A stretch of 8,186 bases of DNA from Deinococcales bacterium (GCA_025359705.1 JANYFS010000278.1:1-8186), one strand, 5' to 3'; shown: positions 1 to 6,549, numbered from the stretch's first letter. Made by a program: numbers and translations. The notes: a model not told the origin generated them from the sequence alone.

Positions 1-1
1 A

Positions 2-346
2 ACCCAGAGTTTTGCCGTCACCATGCACCATTTCCCGCCCGCAAACGAGGCCAAACACGTTTATATGGTGGTGTTTGATTTGCCCTCGAGCCTGAATCAC
101 CTCGAGCGGGGCAGCACTACCGTGGGAAACTGGGGAATCAACACGGTGAACCGCAAAACCGCCTACACCCCGCCGTGTTCCAAAGGCCCAGGCCGCAAAG
201 ACTACATCCTGACTGTGTATGCACTTTCGGCGGCCCCCGTGTTCTCGAGTGGCTCGAGCGCGGTTGCGATGGACGATGTGCTGACCGCGATTAAAACCAC
301 CATGCTGGCGACTGCCACGCTGACGGTGGGTTATTCCAGACCGTAG
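2..346 (+). CDS. PEBP / YbhB-YbcL family (Raf kinase inhibitor-like) protein, C-terminal part
   Basis: The reading frame is open to the left edge (codons before the first ATG at 23 read TQSFAVT), so the gene starts outside the window and only about 114 codons are seen. The C-terminal half of the phosphatidylethanolamine-binding protein fold is recognisable: VYMVVFDLP, then GNWGINTVN, then the family signature YTPPCSKGPGRKDYILTVYAL, and the closing helix and strand ending in LTVGYSRP. Members bind small anionic or phospholipid-like ligands; the bacterial substrates are mostly unknown. The stop TAG (344-346) is followed immediately by CTCGAG, and the multicopper oxidase starts 26 bases later, so the two are probably co-transcribed. 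No signal peptide can be judged because the N-terminus is missing. Family assignment is firm; the role next to an oxidase and a YHYH protein is inference. Confidence 0.85.
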   Translation, partial: TQSFAVTMHHFPPANEAKHVYMVVFDLPSSLNHLERGSTTVGNWGINTVNRKTAYTPPCSKGPGRKDYILTVYALSAAPVFSSGSSAVAMDDVLTAIKTTMLATATLTVGYSRP

Positions 347-361
347 CTCGAGCGATTTTTT

Positions 362-367
362 AAGGAG
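362..367 (+). promoter_or_regulatory. Ribosome binding site of the multicopper oxidase
   Basis: AAGGAG lies five bases before the ATG at 373, a near-ideal Shine-Dalgarno sequence. It fixes the start at the codon that opens a lipoprotein signal peptide. Confidence 0.8.
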
Positions 368-372
368 AAACT

Positions 373-1893
373 ATGAAAAAGTTCTACGCACTCGCTGTTA
401 TCCCAGTTTGCATCCTGAGTTTTGTTTCGTGTTTTGGAACGTCGGCCCAAACCACCAATACCCCGCTCACCAATACCCCGCCCACTCCAACTACTCCAAC
501 CACCAACACCCCAAGCGCCTACAACACGCTGTGGATACCCCCACTGCTCGAGGGAACTACCACCGCCGCAGGAACGAGTTATAACCTGACTTTGGCAAAA
601 TCCACCAAGAAAATGCTGATCGGAACCGCCACCCCCACCTACGGCTACAACGGCAGCGATTTCTGGGGGCCAACCGTCATCCTCAAAAAAGGTCAGAACG
701 TCACCCTGAACGTGACCAACAAACTCTCCGAAGACACCACCACCCACTGGCATGGGCTGCACCTGCCCGCCGAGATGGACGGCGGCCCCATGCAGGTCAT
801 CGCGCCAAATGCCACCTGGTCGCCCAAATTTACGGTGATGAACACCGCCTCGACCTACTGGTATCACCCGCACATGCACACCAAAACGATGGAGCAAATG
901 GCACTGGGCGCGGGTGGCCTGATTATTGTGCAAGACGATGCCGAGTCCGTGCTGGCCCTGCCCCGAACCTACGGCGTGGACGATATTCCCTTGGTGCTGA
1001 CCAGCCGCACCTTCAAGGCGGACAATCAAATCAGCACCACCACCATCTACGGCGATAACCTGCTGACCAACGGCATCCTGAATGCCCAAACCACTTTGCC
1101 CGCCCAAGTGGTGCGCCTGCGGCTGCTGAACACCGAGACCGAGCGGGCCTATAACCTGGGCTTTGCCGATGGGCGCACTTTTCAGGTGATTGGTTCCGAC
1201 GGCGGCCTGCTGAATGCGCCCGCGCCCGTCACTCGAGTGGTGATGTTGCCTGGAGAGCGTTACGAGATTTTGGTCAACCTCTCGAGCGACGCAGTGGGTT
1301 CTTCCCTCGAGCTGAAGTCGTACAACGGCGGACAAGAATTTGGTTTCCCAGGCGGCGAACCTGCCGACAGCGGAGCCTTTGGCAGCAAACTGAACAACAA
1401 AACCTTTCAGGTGCTGCACATCAACGTGGGCAAAGCCACCGCCAACGCCATCACCAGCATTCCAAGCAAACTACTCGACAACACCTACCTAACTGAAGCA
1501 GAAGCCACCAACAGCCGCACCATCGCCATCACCGACAAAGGCCCAGGAACGCCGTTTACCTTCAACAACATGGGCTACATGATGGACATGATCAACCAGA
1601 CCATCACGCTGGGGACGGTTGAAAAATGGAGCATTGTCAACGGCCCGACCTTCGGGCATTCTTTTCACATCCACGACGTGCAATTCAAGATTACCTCCCG
1701 CAGCAGCGGCCCCATTTCGGCGGCAGAATCGGGCTGGAAAGATACGTTTTACATCCACCGCAACGAAACCGTGCGCTTTGTGGCGAAGTTTAGCGATTTT
1801 GCCAGCAATACCAACGCCTTTATGTACCACTGCCACATGGCAAACCATGAGGACGAGGGTTTGATGGGTCAATTCTTGGTGGTCGCCAAATAA
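373..1893 (+). CDS. CueO/CotA-type multicopper oxidase, predicted lipoprotein
   Basis: A 506-residue three-cupredoxin oxidase, close to the usual length for CueO. Residues 1-20 form a lipoprotein signal (basic MKK, hydrophobic core, lipobox FVSC with Cys20), followed by a Thr/Pro/Asn-rich linker (about 22-50) that would hold the enzyme off the membrane. Four copper motifs are present: HWHG (His125, His127), YHPHMH (His165, His167), HSFHIH (His429, His432, His434) and HCHMANHEDEGLM (His486, Cys487, His488, His492). These supply all ligands of the T2/T3 trinuclear site plus His429, Cys487 and His492 of the T1 site. The axial T1 position, ten residues after the Cys, is Leu497 rather than the Met of CueO and CotA; Met498 is next to it. 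The stretch HLPAEMDGGPMQVIAP also matches CueO-like enzymes. Such enzymes couple one-electron oxidation of Cu(I), Mn(II) or phenols to reduction of O2 to water. The substrate here is not predictable. It sits between the PEBP gene and a second lipoprotein gene on the same strand. Confidence 0.95.
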   Translation: MKKFYALAVIPVCILSFVSCFGTSAQTTNTPLTNTPPTPTTPTTNTPSAYNTLWIPPLLEGTTTAAGTSYNLTLAKSTKKMLIGTATPTYGYNGSDFWGPTVILKKGQNVTLNVTNKLSEDTTTHWHGLHLPAEMDGGPMQVIAPNATWSPKFTVMNTASTYWYHPHMHTKTMEQMALGAGGLIIVQDDAESVLALPRTYGVDDIPLVLTSRTFKADNQISTTTIYGDNLLTNGILNAQTTLPAQVVRLRLLNTETERAYNLGFADGRTFQVIGSDGGLLNAPAPVTRVVMLPGERYEILVNLSSDAVGSSLELKSYNGGQEFGFPGGEPADSGAFGSKLNNKTFQVLHINVGKATANAITSIPSKLLDNTYLTEAEATNSRTIAITDKGPGTPFTFNNMGYMMDMINQTITLGTVEKWSIVNGPTFGHSFHIHDVQFKITSRSSGPISAAESGWKDTFYIHRNETVRFVAKFSDFASNTNAFMYHCHMANHEDEGLMGQFLVVAK

Positions 1894-1961
1894 GACTGTG
1901 TTGAACGTGCTCGAGCCAAAAATCTCCCTCGAGCCTCGAGCCTCAACCAAAAGAGGTTTTT

Positions 1962-2681
1962 ATGAAAAGAACCTTACAAACAGCAACCACCCTCACCCTA
2001 CTAACCCTCATCGCGGCCTGTTCCGTCACCGCATCCACTGCGTCCAGCACCACAACAACACCCGCTATACCCACCCCCTGGAGCGATACCATCACCATCA
2101 AAGCCGAAGTCTGGGCCGATAACTGGTTTGCGCTGTACAGTGGCGAGACCTTCATCAAAGAAGATTCCGTTCCCATCACCACCGAGCGCTCCTTCAACTC
2201 CGAGAGTTTTACCTTTGTTGCCACCTACCCGCTGCACCTGAATTTTGTGGTCAAAGATTACAAAGCCAACGACACGGGCCTCGAGTACATCGGGACAGCC
2301 AAACAGCAAATGGGCGATGGCGGTTTTGTGGCTCAATTTACCGATATTGCCACGGGAAAAATCATCGCTGTGACCACCCAGAACGCTCGAGTCTTGGTGA
2401 TTCATAAAGCGCCGCTAAACCCTGCCTGTGCCAAAGAAACCAATCCTGTAGCGGGCCAAGGCATCTGCACCTTTATGTCGGCACTCGAGCCGACCAATTG
2501 GAAAAAAGCCGACTTTGACGACAGCGGCTGGAGCAAAGCCACGGTGTTTAGTGCCGCCGCTGTGGGGCCAAAAGATGGGTATTTGGATATTGCCTGGAAC
2601 TCGAGCGCCCAGTTTATTTGGGGTTCGGATTTGTTCGCAGACAACACGGTTTTGGTTCGCATAGCTGCGGTGACGAAGTAA
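1962..2681 (+). CDS. Lipoprotein with galactose-binding-like C-terminal segment
   Basis: A 239-residue protein of unknown function. The signal peptide ends in the lipobox IAAC (Cys20), followed by a Ser/Thr-rich linker to about residue 38. Residues 43-148 look like an all-beta domain (ITIKAEVWADNWFALYSG onward). Residues 178-233 carry the pattern NWKKADFDDSGWSKA ... AQFIWGSDLFADNTVLVR, which resembles the jelly-roll galactose-binding-like modules of rhamnosidases and other secreted enzymes (W-x-x-x-D-F-D-D-S-x-W, then I-W-x-x-D). Two cysteines, Cys156 and Cys169, could form a disulfide between the halves. The start is set by AAGAGG at 1951-1956, five bases before the ATG. It lies 68 bases after the multicopper oxidase, in a gap with three CTCGAG copies. 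The last 27 codons are duplicated at 4307-4388. The surface-lipoprotein call is solid; the ligand is unknown. Confidence 0.8.
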   Translation: MKRTLQTATTLTLLTLIAACSVTASTASSTTTTPAIPTPWSDTITIKAEVWADNWFALYSGETFIKEDSVPITTERSFNSESFTFVATYPLHLNFVVKDYKANDTGLEYIGTAKQQMGDGGFVAQFTDIATGKIIAVTTQNARVLVIHKAPLNPACAKETNPVAGQGICTFMSALEPTNWKKADFDDSGWSKATVFSAAAVGPKDGYLDIAWNSSAQFIWGSDLFADNTVLVRIAAVTK

Positions 2682-2688
2682 GAGGGTG
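2600..2688 (+). repeat. Direct repeat A, left copy (3' end of lipoprotein gene)
   Basis: Matches 4307-4395 without gaps: the first 38 bases from CTCGAGCG are identical and about 88 % of the whole matches, including the reading frame and the TAA stop. The homology starts at a CTCGAG in both copies. Confidence 0.9.
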
Positions 2689-2691
2689 TGG

Positions 2692-2883
2692 CTCGAGCGC
2701 TATCTCAATAAAACTCAGGACAGTTCAATAAACTCGAGGAGATTACATGAAAAAGCTCTATTCGTTCGCGGCATTTCTAATTCCAGTTGGTATCTTGGGT
2801 TTGGTTTCGTGTTTGGTAACTTCGGCCCAAAGCGCCACTACACCCACCACTACACCTTCCACGGATTCACTTTGCCTCGAGCG
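2692..2883 (+). repeat. Direct repeat B, left copy (leader of the YHYH gene)
   Basis: Corresponds to 4481-4710: same CTCGAG, same A/T-rich stretch, same ribosome binding site (CTCGAGGAG), same signal-peptide codons and a shorter Thr/Pro linker. Homology ends exactly after CACTTTGCCTCGAGCG. In the right copy the YHYH gene continues; in the left copy the inverted hydrolase block begins. Confidence 0.9.
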
Positions 2884-2926
2884 GGTTTTCAGGGCGCTGG
2901 AAGCCGTTTGTAGACCATCCGAGTGA
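2747..2926 (+). pseudogene. Truncated copy of the YHYH lipoprotein gene (59 codons)
   Basis: Starts at ATG 2747 behind the same GAGGAG ribosome binding site as the intact gene at 4535. Residues 1-28 nearly repeat its lipoprotein leader (lipobox LVSC, Cys22), followed by a short Thr/Pro linker and SLCLER, which matches ALCLER in the full gene. After the CTCGAGCG at 2876-2883 the frame runs into the unrelated hydrolase block and stops at TGA 2924-2926, overlapping the end of the convergent hydrolase gene by 38 bases. The YHYH domain is entirely absent. It could still make a small lipopeptide, since start, ribosome site and lipobox are all intact, but a broken duplicate is the simpler reading. 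Confidence 0.8.
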
Positions 2927-4253
2927 ACGAGCGGGCGGGCAGGGTTAGGGTGTCCTCGAGCTTGAGGCGCTCGAGCGGAGCCTCTTTGTCCACGGTCCGA
3001 GCAGTGAAGCTCTTGGCCCCCACCAGCGCGTAACCGGGTACCGCACTCTCGAGCGTGTGAGCGGTAGTGGCGATGTTGCTCACCAGCACCGTAAGCAGAT
3101 TCCCGTCTCGAGCAGCGTGAACCCACAGTTCAGAGTTGTCGGTGCGGGCCTCGAGCGCCTCACCTCTGAAATAACGCATTTGCTGGAAGGCGTACAGCGT
3201 GGGGCGCGGAACGCCAGCTCGATCCACCAGGCCGTGCGCGTCTGACCCGATGATGGCGAAATACTGCGACAGACTAGCCCCGCCTTCGGCTAGTCGCAGG
3301 GTGGTCTCGGCGGTCCACAGCGCCCCAACCATGTCCGAGAGGTGGCGCGGGCGGTTCGAGACGTAGGACAGGCCGTATTCGGTGACACCCAGTTCAACCT
3401 TGCGGCCCTGGCCCAGTGGGTTGCGCTCGGGGTCAGCGAGCAGCGCCCGAAAGCGCTCGATGTGCTGGGTCACTCGAACGGCGCTACTCAGTGCAATCTC
3501 GTCGGTCTGGCTGCCGTCGGTGGGGTACTCGTGCCAGCTCAGCAGATCCACGATGTCGCCGCAGCCCTTCACGAAGGTCTCGAGGAAGGTTCCACTGCTG
3601 CCCCCAACGTTGGACACGGCAGGGCCAGCAAATTTAGCTTGTGGGTCCACCGCCAGAATTGCCGCTCGTTGGGCGCGAAAGGTGGCGCAATAGCGCTCGG
3701 GTGTCCAGGAGGCATCGGCTCGGTTTTTGCTGTATAGGTCGGGTTCGTTACCAATCTCCCAGTAGGCGACCTTCAGCCCCAGCGCCTGCGCGTCTCGAGC
3801 TGCTTGCGCGGCATCCTCGGGTTTGTTGCCAGAATTGGGCTGGGTGGCAAAGACCCGCGTAGTGACAACCGCCAGCGGCAGAGGCCCTTTGAGACTAGGC
3901 GCGCTAAGTTGCAGGGTCGAGAGAAACCCGCTCAAACCTGCGCGGATACGGTCATGCTCATCGCCCTCGTTGCCGGGAGGGTAGCGCAGCGAGGTCGGGG
4001 CCACCGAACGCACTTCTTGCTGGGCATCCACCACCGACATGTTGTAGCTGACGTTGAAGCCGTTCACCGATGCAGGCAAAATCGGCGTGCCCACCGTACC
4101 AATAGTCAACTGTGCAGGAGCGGCCCACGCCGCCGAGAGCAAGCTCAGAGATAACACGCTCGAGGACAGTACCCTGCTCAACCCTCCTCGAGTGAGGCGT
4201 TTTTGGGGCAAACGGGGGCTGGAAAGTCGGAACGAAAATGTTTTGCTTGTCAT
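2889..4253 (-). CDS. Secreted clan GH-A glycoside hydrolase-like protein
   Basis: A 454-residue protein on the - strand. The ATG at 4253-4251 is preferred to the upstream ATG at 4307 because GGAGAA lies just before it and because it gives a sensible signal peptide: a long basic n-region, hydrophobic VLSSSVLSLSLLSAAWA, and cleavage near AWA-AP at about residue 44. The mature part looks like a (beta/alpha)8 glycosidase: SLRYPPGN (88-95), YWEIGNEPDLY with Asn169-Glu170 as the likely acid/base, FAGPAVSN (208-215), SWHEYP with His241 and Tyr243, and LGVTEYG with Glu292 as the likely nucleophile. A C-terminal beta domain follows from about 370. The spacing of the two glutamates fits clan GH-A families such as GH39, GH51 or GH79; I cannot choose between them, and the sugar substrate is unknown. 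It is inverted relative to its neighbours, brings its own -10-like sequence, and ends 7 bases before a boundary CTCGAG. Sampled rows are richer in G+C (about 65-68 %) than the oxidase gene. Confidence 0.85.
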   Translation of the reverse strand: MTSKTFSFRLSSPRLPQKRLTRGGLSRVLSSSVLSLSLLSAAWAAPAQLTIGTVGTPILPASVNGFNVSYNMSVVDAQQEVRSVAPTSLRYPPGNEGDEHDRIRAGLSGFLSTLQLSAPSLKGPLPLAVVTTRVFATQPNSGNKPEDAAQAARDAQALGLKVAYWEIGNEPDLYSKNRADASWTPERYCATFRAQRAAILAVDPQAKFAGPAVSNVGGSSGTFLETFVKGCGDIVDLLSWHEYPTDGSQTDEIALSSAVRVTQHIERFRALLADPERNPLGQGRKVELGVTEYGLSYVSNRPRHLSDMVGALWTAETTLRLAEGGASLSQYFAIIGSDAHGLVDRAGVPRPTLYAFQQMRYFRGEALEARTDNSELWVHAARDGNLLTVLVSNIATTAHTLESAVPGYALVGAKSFTARTVDKEAPLERLKLEDTLTLPARSFTRMVYKRLPAP

Positions 4254-4283
4254 GGGTTCTCCGGTAAAGATGGGGTTTGGAAC

Positions 4284-4289
4284 AGTATA
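4284..4289 (-). promoter_or_regulatory. Possible -10 element of the glycoside hydrolase gene
   Basis: Read on the - strand this is TATACT, 30 bases upstream of the ATG. There is no good -35 hexamer 17 bases further up (that place is taken by CTCGAG). If real, the promoter lies wholly inside the inverted block. Confidence 0.4.
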
Positions 4290-4306
4290 GCGCAGGCGTG
4301 TAGGCA

Positions 4307-4388
4307 CTCGAGCGCCCAGTTTATTTGGGGTTCGGATTTGTTCGTAGATAACACTGTGTTGGTTCGTTTGCCTGTGGTGACGCAGTAA
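4307..4388 (+). pseudogene. 3' remnant of a second copy of the lipoprotein gene
   Basis: Encodes SSAQFIWGSDLFVDNTVLVRLPVVTQ and a stop, matching 21 of the last 26 residues of the lipoprotein ending at 2681. It begins exactly at CTCGAG; nothing upstream resembles the rest of that gene. The differences are mostly conservative, so the copy was probably under selection before it lost its 5' part. No start codon or ribosome site supports expression. Confidence 0.85.
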
Positions 4389-4395
4389 GAGGGCA
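4307..4395 (+). repeat. Direct repeat A, right copy
   Basis: Right-hand partner of 2600-2688. Homology begins at the boundary CTCGAGCG and runs seven bases past the TAA stop. After it come about 85 bases (4396-4480) with no counterpart on the left side. Confidence 0.9.
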
Positions 4396-4480
4396 AGAGA
4401 GTAAGAAAAAATATCTAGGGGTGCTGCTTTTCACGCCCTGTGGTCGCAATCTTTCAAGTTCAACTGAGCCTTACTTAATG

Positions 4481-4710
4481 CTCGAGCCATATCTCAAAAA
4501 ACTCAGGATAGTTCAATAAACTCGAGGAGATTACATGAAAAAGCTCTATTCGTTCGCGACATTTCTAATTCCAGTTGGCATTTTAGGTTTGGTTTCGTGT
4601 CTGGGAACCTCCGCGCAAAGTACCACTACACCCACGACTACAACACCTACTATACCCACGACTACAACACCCACCACACCCATCACCAGCGAGGCACTTT
4701 GCCTCGAGCG
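4481..4710 (+). repeat. Direct repeat B, right copy (leader of the intact YHYH gene)
   Basis: Right-hand partner of 2692-2883, from CTCGAG through the ribosome site and signal peptide to GCACTTTGCCTCGAGCG. The Thr/Pro linker is longer here because of a 24-base tandem repeat. Confidence 0.9.
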
Positions 4711-5554
4711 TACTTCCAAGTTTGTGGCGGCTGGAAATTTAGCCTCGAGCCATTGTGAGGGAAGTTTTCTGGTGGTGGAATCTAACGGTCTCTCGAGCGA
4801 GCAAATGATGGTGGGAATTACTGCTTGGCAACAACAGGTTCCACTGCCCCAGCCCTACATCGGCAGCAACGCCTTCAAAATCCCGTTGCTTCCAGTAGCT
4901 GCCCTAACCCCCAGCAAAACCAGCGGGGTTGGAGCGGTGGCGATTGCGCTCAATGGGGTTCCTATTTTCAATCCCAGCAAGCCCAGCCAAGGCGGAAACC
5001 AAGAGGTTTACGATCCCAAAAACGACCCCAAGCTGATTGGCGAACTGGATTCCTGCGGCGGACATTCTGGGCGCGGCGACGATTACCACTATCACTCTGG
5101 CCCCGTTTGCTTTCTGGCGGCTCTGGGCGACAAAACGGGGGGCGTGATTGGCTACGCACTCGATGGCTATCCCGTCCTCGAGTTTCATGATGCGGGCGAA
5201 AAGTTGCCCAGCAACCTCGATGCCTGCAATGGTCACGACCACGACGGTTTGGGCTACCACTATCATCTGACCGAAAAAGCCCCCTATGTGGTGGGTTGCT
5301 TCCACGGCAAAGTGGAGGGTGCCTTTCAGCCGCAAACCCTGCACCTGCGGCCCCCTGGTGGCCCGCTGCAAGCCAAAATAACTGCGCTAACCACAGGGGC
5401 TGATGGTTGGACGACTGTGAAGTACACCTACAACGCCCTCGAGCAGAGTGTTTCTTACCAAAAGGTGAATGGCTGTTACCAATTTCGCTATCCCACACCC
5501 GCATTGCCCGCTTCGCCAGGGTCGGGAACGGTGAACTACTGCGAGAAAAAATAG
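4535..5554 (+). CDS. YHYH-domain lipoprotein
   Basis: A 339-residue protein. Residues 1-22 form a lipoprotein signal (MKK, hydrophobic core, lipobox LVSC with Cys22), followed by a Thr/Pro linker (about 29-51). The rest matches the YHYH protein family (PF14240): GVPIFNP, YDPKNDP, CGGHSGRGDDYHYH (Tyr184-His187), the GYALDGYPV segment, then CNGHDHDGLGYHYHLTEKAPYVVGCFHG (second YHYH at 241-244). The eight His and several Asp residues in and around the two YHYH motifs could bind metal, but no ligand set is established for the family to my knowledge. Eight cysteines beyond the lipobox suggest an exported, disulfide-bonded fold. The ATG is fixed by GGAG at 4526-4529, which overlaps a CTCGAG. The leader is nearly identical to the stub at 2747 and similar to that of the multicopper oxidase. 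The stop TAG is directly followed by CTCGAG. I see no convincing promoter in 4396-4534. Confidence 0.9.
   Translation: MKKLYSFATFLIPVGILGLVSCLGTSAQSTTTPTTTTPTIPTTTTPTTPITSEALCLERTSKFVAAGNLASSHCEGSFLVVESNGLSSEQMMVGITAWQQQVPLPQPYIGSNAFKIPLLPVAALTPSKTSGVGAVAIALNGVPIFNPSKPSQGGNQEVYDPKNDPKLIGELDSCGGHSGRGDDYHYHSGPVCFLAALGDKTGGVIGYALDGYPVLEFHDAGEKLPSNLDACNGHDHDGLGYHYHLTEKAPYVVGCFHGKVEGAFQPQTLHLRPPGGPLQAKITALTTGADGWTTVKYTYNALEQSVSYQKVNGCYQFRYPTPALPASPGSGTVNYCEKK
4631..4678 (+). repeat. 24-base tandem repeat coding the Thr/Pro linker
   Basis: Two copies beginning CCCACGACTACAACAC at 4631 and 4655, each coding an eight-residue PTTTTPT(I/T) unit. This explains why the linker is longer than in the truncated copy, and indicates slippage-type length change of the surface spacer. 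Confidence 0.8.
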
Positions 5555-5709
5555 CTCGAGTGGGGGAAACTGCAAACCCTCGAGGGTAAGATTACAAAAC
5601 TCAAACATAGGCTCGAGCGCGTTGTAGGTGTACTTATGACACTACCAAGAAGGGTACACCCACAAATAGGTCTCAGAGAACTAAATGTGTATTTTATACA
5701 ATTTATTAA
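5555..5709. other. Intergenic stretch with three CTCGAG copies and an inverted repeat
   Basis: Three CTCGAG copies lie at 5555, 5579 and 5612; the middle one is extended to the palindrome CCCTCGAGGG. GGTGTAC at 5627-5633 pairs with GTACACC at 5654-5660 across a 20-base loop, but no T-run follows, so I do not call a terminator. From about 5660 the base composition drops sharply. Confidence 0.5.
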
Positions 5710-5737
5710 TGGTAAAATTCTGATGGTAAAATTATGA
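5710..5737 (+). promoter_or_regulatory. Two 14-base tandem repeats forming a likely promoter for the following gene
   Basis: TGGTAAAATTCTGA (5710-5723) is repeated as TGGTAAAATTATGA (5724-5737), 13 of 14 bases equal. Each contains TAAAAT, a good -10 hexamer. The second (5727-5732) ends 9 bases before the ATG at 5742, which would put the transcription start at or within a few bases of that ATG. There is no Shine-Dalgarno sequence. Leaderless transcripts driven by TANNNT-type elements are known from Deinococcus. Confidence 0.45.
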
Positions 5738-5741
5738 TGCA

Positions 5742-6242
5742 ATGATCATCGATCCCATACTTGGCAAACTAACAGACTGTTACGGCAATCTGTATGCTCC
5801 TGTGCGTTTGTGGCAAGGAGAAATTCAAACGGATATCTTTACTCAACCACTCAAGGTACAGTTTGTAGGTACGGATGCACTTGGACTCACTTTACCCCTG
5901 CAACAGCTTCTATCTTTATTTCTCGAGCAAGCTAAAGATTACAAAAAACTTCTGCTCGAGGCATTGTTTAGCTATTATCAAACGGAGATTCTACCTCTTT
6001 GGCGTGCAAATGATTATTTTGGCGTACCCGAATTGGCATCCCAATTGGTGCCAAATGTTCAAGATATTTTTGAATTTGAAAAACTTTTGAGTGATCCACG
6101 TCTCATACTCAACAATCCGAATTGTTGGGGATTCGAGTTTGAATGTACTTGGGATGTTGAACATGGTGTAGGCATTTTATTTCGGGATGGTCAGGTTGTG
6201 GCTACTGGCTTCGCCGAGATCGCTCATGATGCACTCTTTTAG
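5742..6242 (+). CDS. DUF6985-like (immunity-like) protein
   Basis: A 166-residue cytosolic protein without signal peptide or membrane segment. The C-terminal ECTWDVEHGVGILFRDG (134-150), followed by QVVATG, matches the pattern C-x-W-D-x-E-H-G-x-G-x-x-F-x-D-G found in DUF6985-type proteins, some of which are predicted immunity proteins against contact-dependent or polymorphic toxins. The middle (about 50-90) is probably helical. The only start in frame after a TAA stop at 5727 is ATG 5742; no ribosome site precedes it. The gene is AT-rich (sampled rows near 30 % G+C), unlike its neighbours, and uses codons such as TTA, AAA and ATT freely, which suggests acquisition from elsewhere. No toxin gene is visible in this window. 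The family call rests on one motif; the immunity role is inference. Confidence 0.6.
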   Translation: MIIDPILGKLTDCYGNLYAPVRLWQGEIQTDIFTQPLKVQFVGTDALGLTLPLQQLLSLFLEQAKDYKKLLLEALFSYYQTEILPLWRANDYFGVPELASQLVPNVQDIFEFEKLLSDPRLILNNPNCWGFEFECTWDVEHGVGILFRDGQVVATGFAEIAHDALF

Positions 6243-6371
6243 ATTTATGCACTTGTATTCAATGGTGATGAGCGCATTCATAGGATTAAGTCTAACTCCA
6301 ATCAGAGCAGGAAATTGTGATTTAACTCTAAAGATGTAACATGTTCATTTATTAGGACGGTTGTCCGTTAT

Positions 6372-6400
6372 TTGTTGCCCGTTTTTTGCTAAGATACAAT
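6372..6400 (+). promoter_or_regulatory. Candidate sigma70-type promoter with no gene after it
   Basis: TTGTTG (6372-6377) and TACAAT (6395-6400) are separated by exactly 17 bases. No coding frame follows for 600 bases on this strand; the hairpin at 6525-6549 would end a short RNA of roughly 145 bases. AT-rich DNA yields such matches by chance, so confidence is low. Confidence 0.3.
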
Positions 6401-6514
6401 CATAAATATCGTGGTTTGGACAGATAAATAATTTTCCGAGCAGAATAATTGATCCGTTTATTACTTTGATAAACGCCCTATTATGATAAATACTCTAAAA
6501 GATAAAAAGCAAGC

Positions 6515-6549
6515 AAAAAAAGGTGAGGGTAGGGTTCAACCCTACCCTC
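6515..6549 (-). terminator. Intrinsic terminator of the flotillin gene
   Basis: GAGGGTAGGGTT (6525-6536) and AACCCTACCCTC (6538-6549) form a perfect 12-base inverted repeat around one base, in practice a 10-11 pair stem with a small loop. Read on the - strand the stem is followed by ACC and seven T (A-run 6515-6521). It lies about 60 bases after the flotillin stop. In the + direction it is followed only by C-TTT-A, so it may act weakly both ways. Confidence 0.8.

Noticed and set aside
331..1419. Long open frame on the - strand (about 360 codons) opposite the multicopper oxidase
   Set aside because: It is the complement of a gene with all copper motifs intact; its translation is rich in Gly, His and Gln with no recognisable domain, and it has no ribosome site.
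4254..4307. Earlier start for the glycoside hydrolase at 4307
   Set aside because: There is no ribosome site there, the extra 18 residues precede the signal peptide, and the codon lies on the boundary CTCGAG. The start at 4253 has GGAGAA before it.
2600..4710. Composite transposon or insertion sequence around the hydrolase
   Set aside because: The flanking repeats are gene fragments with clear coding origin. There is no transposase, no terminal inverted repeats and no short target duplication other than CTCGAGCG itself.
6243..6330. Short 25-codon frame starting at ATG 6262
   Set aside because: No ribosome site, no homology recognisable by eye, and the length is expected by chance.
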